64,000 nucleotides of DNA from Rossellomorea aquimaris TF-12 (GTDB lineage: Bacteria > Bacillota > Bacilli > Bacillales > Bacillaceae_B). Each line of letters opens with the position of its first letter. Position 1 is the first letter of the stretch. The notes under the pieces are model-generated. The model had not been told where the DNA came from and ran no database searches. It worked only from the letters and a program-made list of their open reading frames with translations. Where the stretch lies: contig NZ_LQXM01000028.1 in NCBI RefSeq assembly GCF_001648555.1, positions 124,001-188,000 on the forward strand, written 5' to 3'. Positions 63,848 through 64,000 of the stretch are shown one piece after another. The translations under genes and the position numbers were made by a program.

Positions 63848-64000
63848 AGGAATCCTCCTGATCAATGGGTCTTTAGGGAAATTGTATCATTATTGAAGGT
63901 TTTAGAGATATTTGAAGACTTGGATGGGTTATTTTTTGGGGGAGGTTAGAGTGTATTTTCTCCCTTTATTGTTCCCTATTTGAGGTAAATTCATTGCTTT
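63848..64000. other. Window end, no feature recognised
   Basis: G/T-rich tract GGTTATTTTTTGGGGGAGG and AT-rich sequence; no ORF or clear repeat within the 150 bases available. Confidence 0.4.

Overview
The window comes from an endospore-forming Bacillaceae (Firmicutes) chromosome. The signs are low G+C, strong AGGAGG-type ribosome sites, many intrinsic terminators, spore genes (H-type SASP, a gamma-like SASP, CotF-like coat proteins, a GerA-type germinant receptor) and Gram-positive regulators (S-box riboswitch, FadR, Fur, CcpA and OhrR sites). Most of the left half follows the order of the Bacillus subtilis yurW-yusV segment. Genus cannot be fixed from the sequence alone. I see no tRNA, rRNA, CRISPR array, insertion sequence or prophage.

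Layout. 1-3.2 kb: sufS (cut by the window edge), sufD, sufC (Fe-S assembly). 3.4-7.1 kb: a small frameshifted gene, yurZ, then the methionine ABC importer metN-metP-metQ behind a SAM-I riboswitch. 7.2-11 kb: yusD-like, an inserted acetyltransferase, yusE, yusF, yusG, gcvH, yusI. 11.1-12.3 kb: an SDR-ArsR operon behind a perfect 36-bp palindrome. 12.4-18 kb: fatty-acid beta-oxidation operon fadN-fadA-fadE behind a FadR box. 18.3-26 kb: a 5'-nucleotidase-like enzyme, yuzL, membrane proteins, a BASS-type transporter, a decayed hydrolase gene, proline dehydrogenase behind a cre site, and two coat-like genes. 26.3-31.5 kb: siderophore-iron uptake (two permeases, YusV ATPase, FhuF-like reductase, YusU, and a divergent binding protein) with two Fur boxes. 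32.7-36.5 kb: a three-gene germinant receptor. 36.5-45.8 kb: oxidoreductase, thioredoxin, lipase-like enzyme, spore small proteins, alkaline phosphatase, DDAH-like hydrolase, lipoprotein, acyl-CoA synthetase and a tiny membrane protein. 46-54 kb: DEAD helicase, iron alcohol dehydrogenase, LysR, permease, FMN reductase, holin-like and NERD proteins. 54.3-55.9 kb: ohrR/ohr and a VOC protein. 55.9-60 kb: a tight five-gene operon DM13 protein - response regulator - histidine kinase - membrane-tethered MsrA-MsrB - Crp/Fnr regulator. 60-64 kb: MBL hydrolase, a GNxLQAIG-repeat protein, a luciferase-like monooxygenase and a dioxygenase-like VOC protein.

Two things stand out as possibly undescribed. 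First, three intergenic stretches (26047-26223, 48412-48513, 54062-54187) carry different short core motifs repeated with a strict 20-21 bp period, about two helical turns; a weaker 24-bp version lies at 45453-45524. Second, the DM13/two-component/MsrAB/Crp operon looks like a self-contained envelope redox-sensing and methionine-repair unit. A dispersed palindromic element with the core AGGGACGGACCTC occurs six times and has been recruited as terminators and, twice, as the stop codon of a gene.
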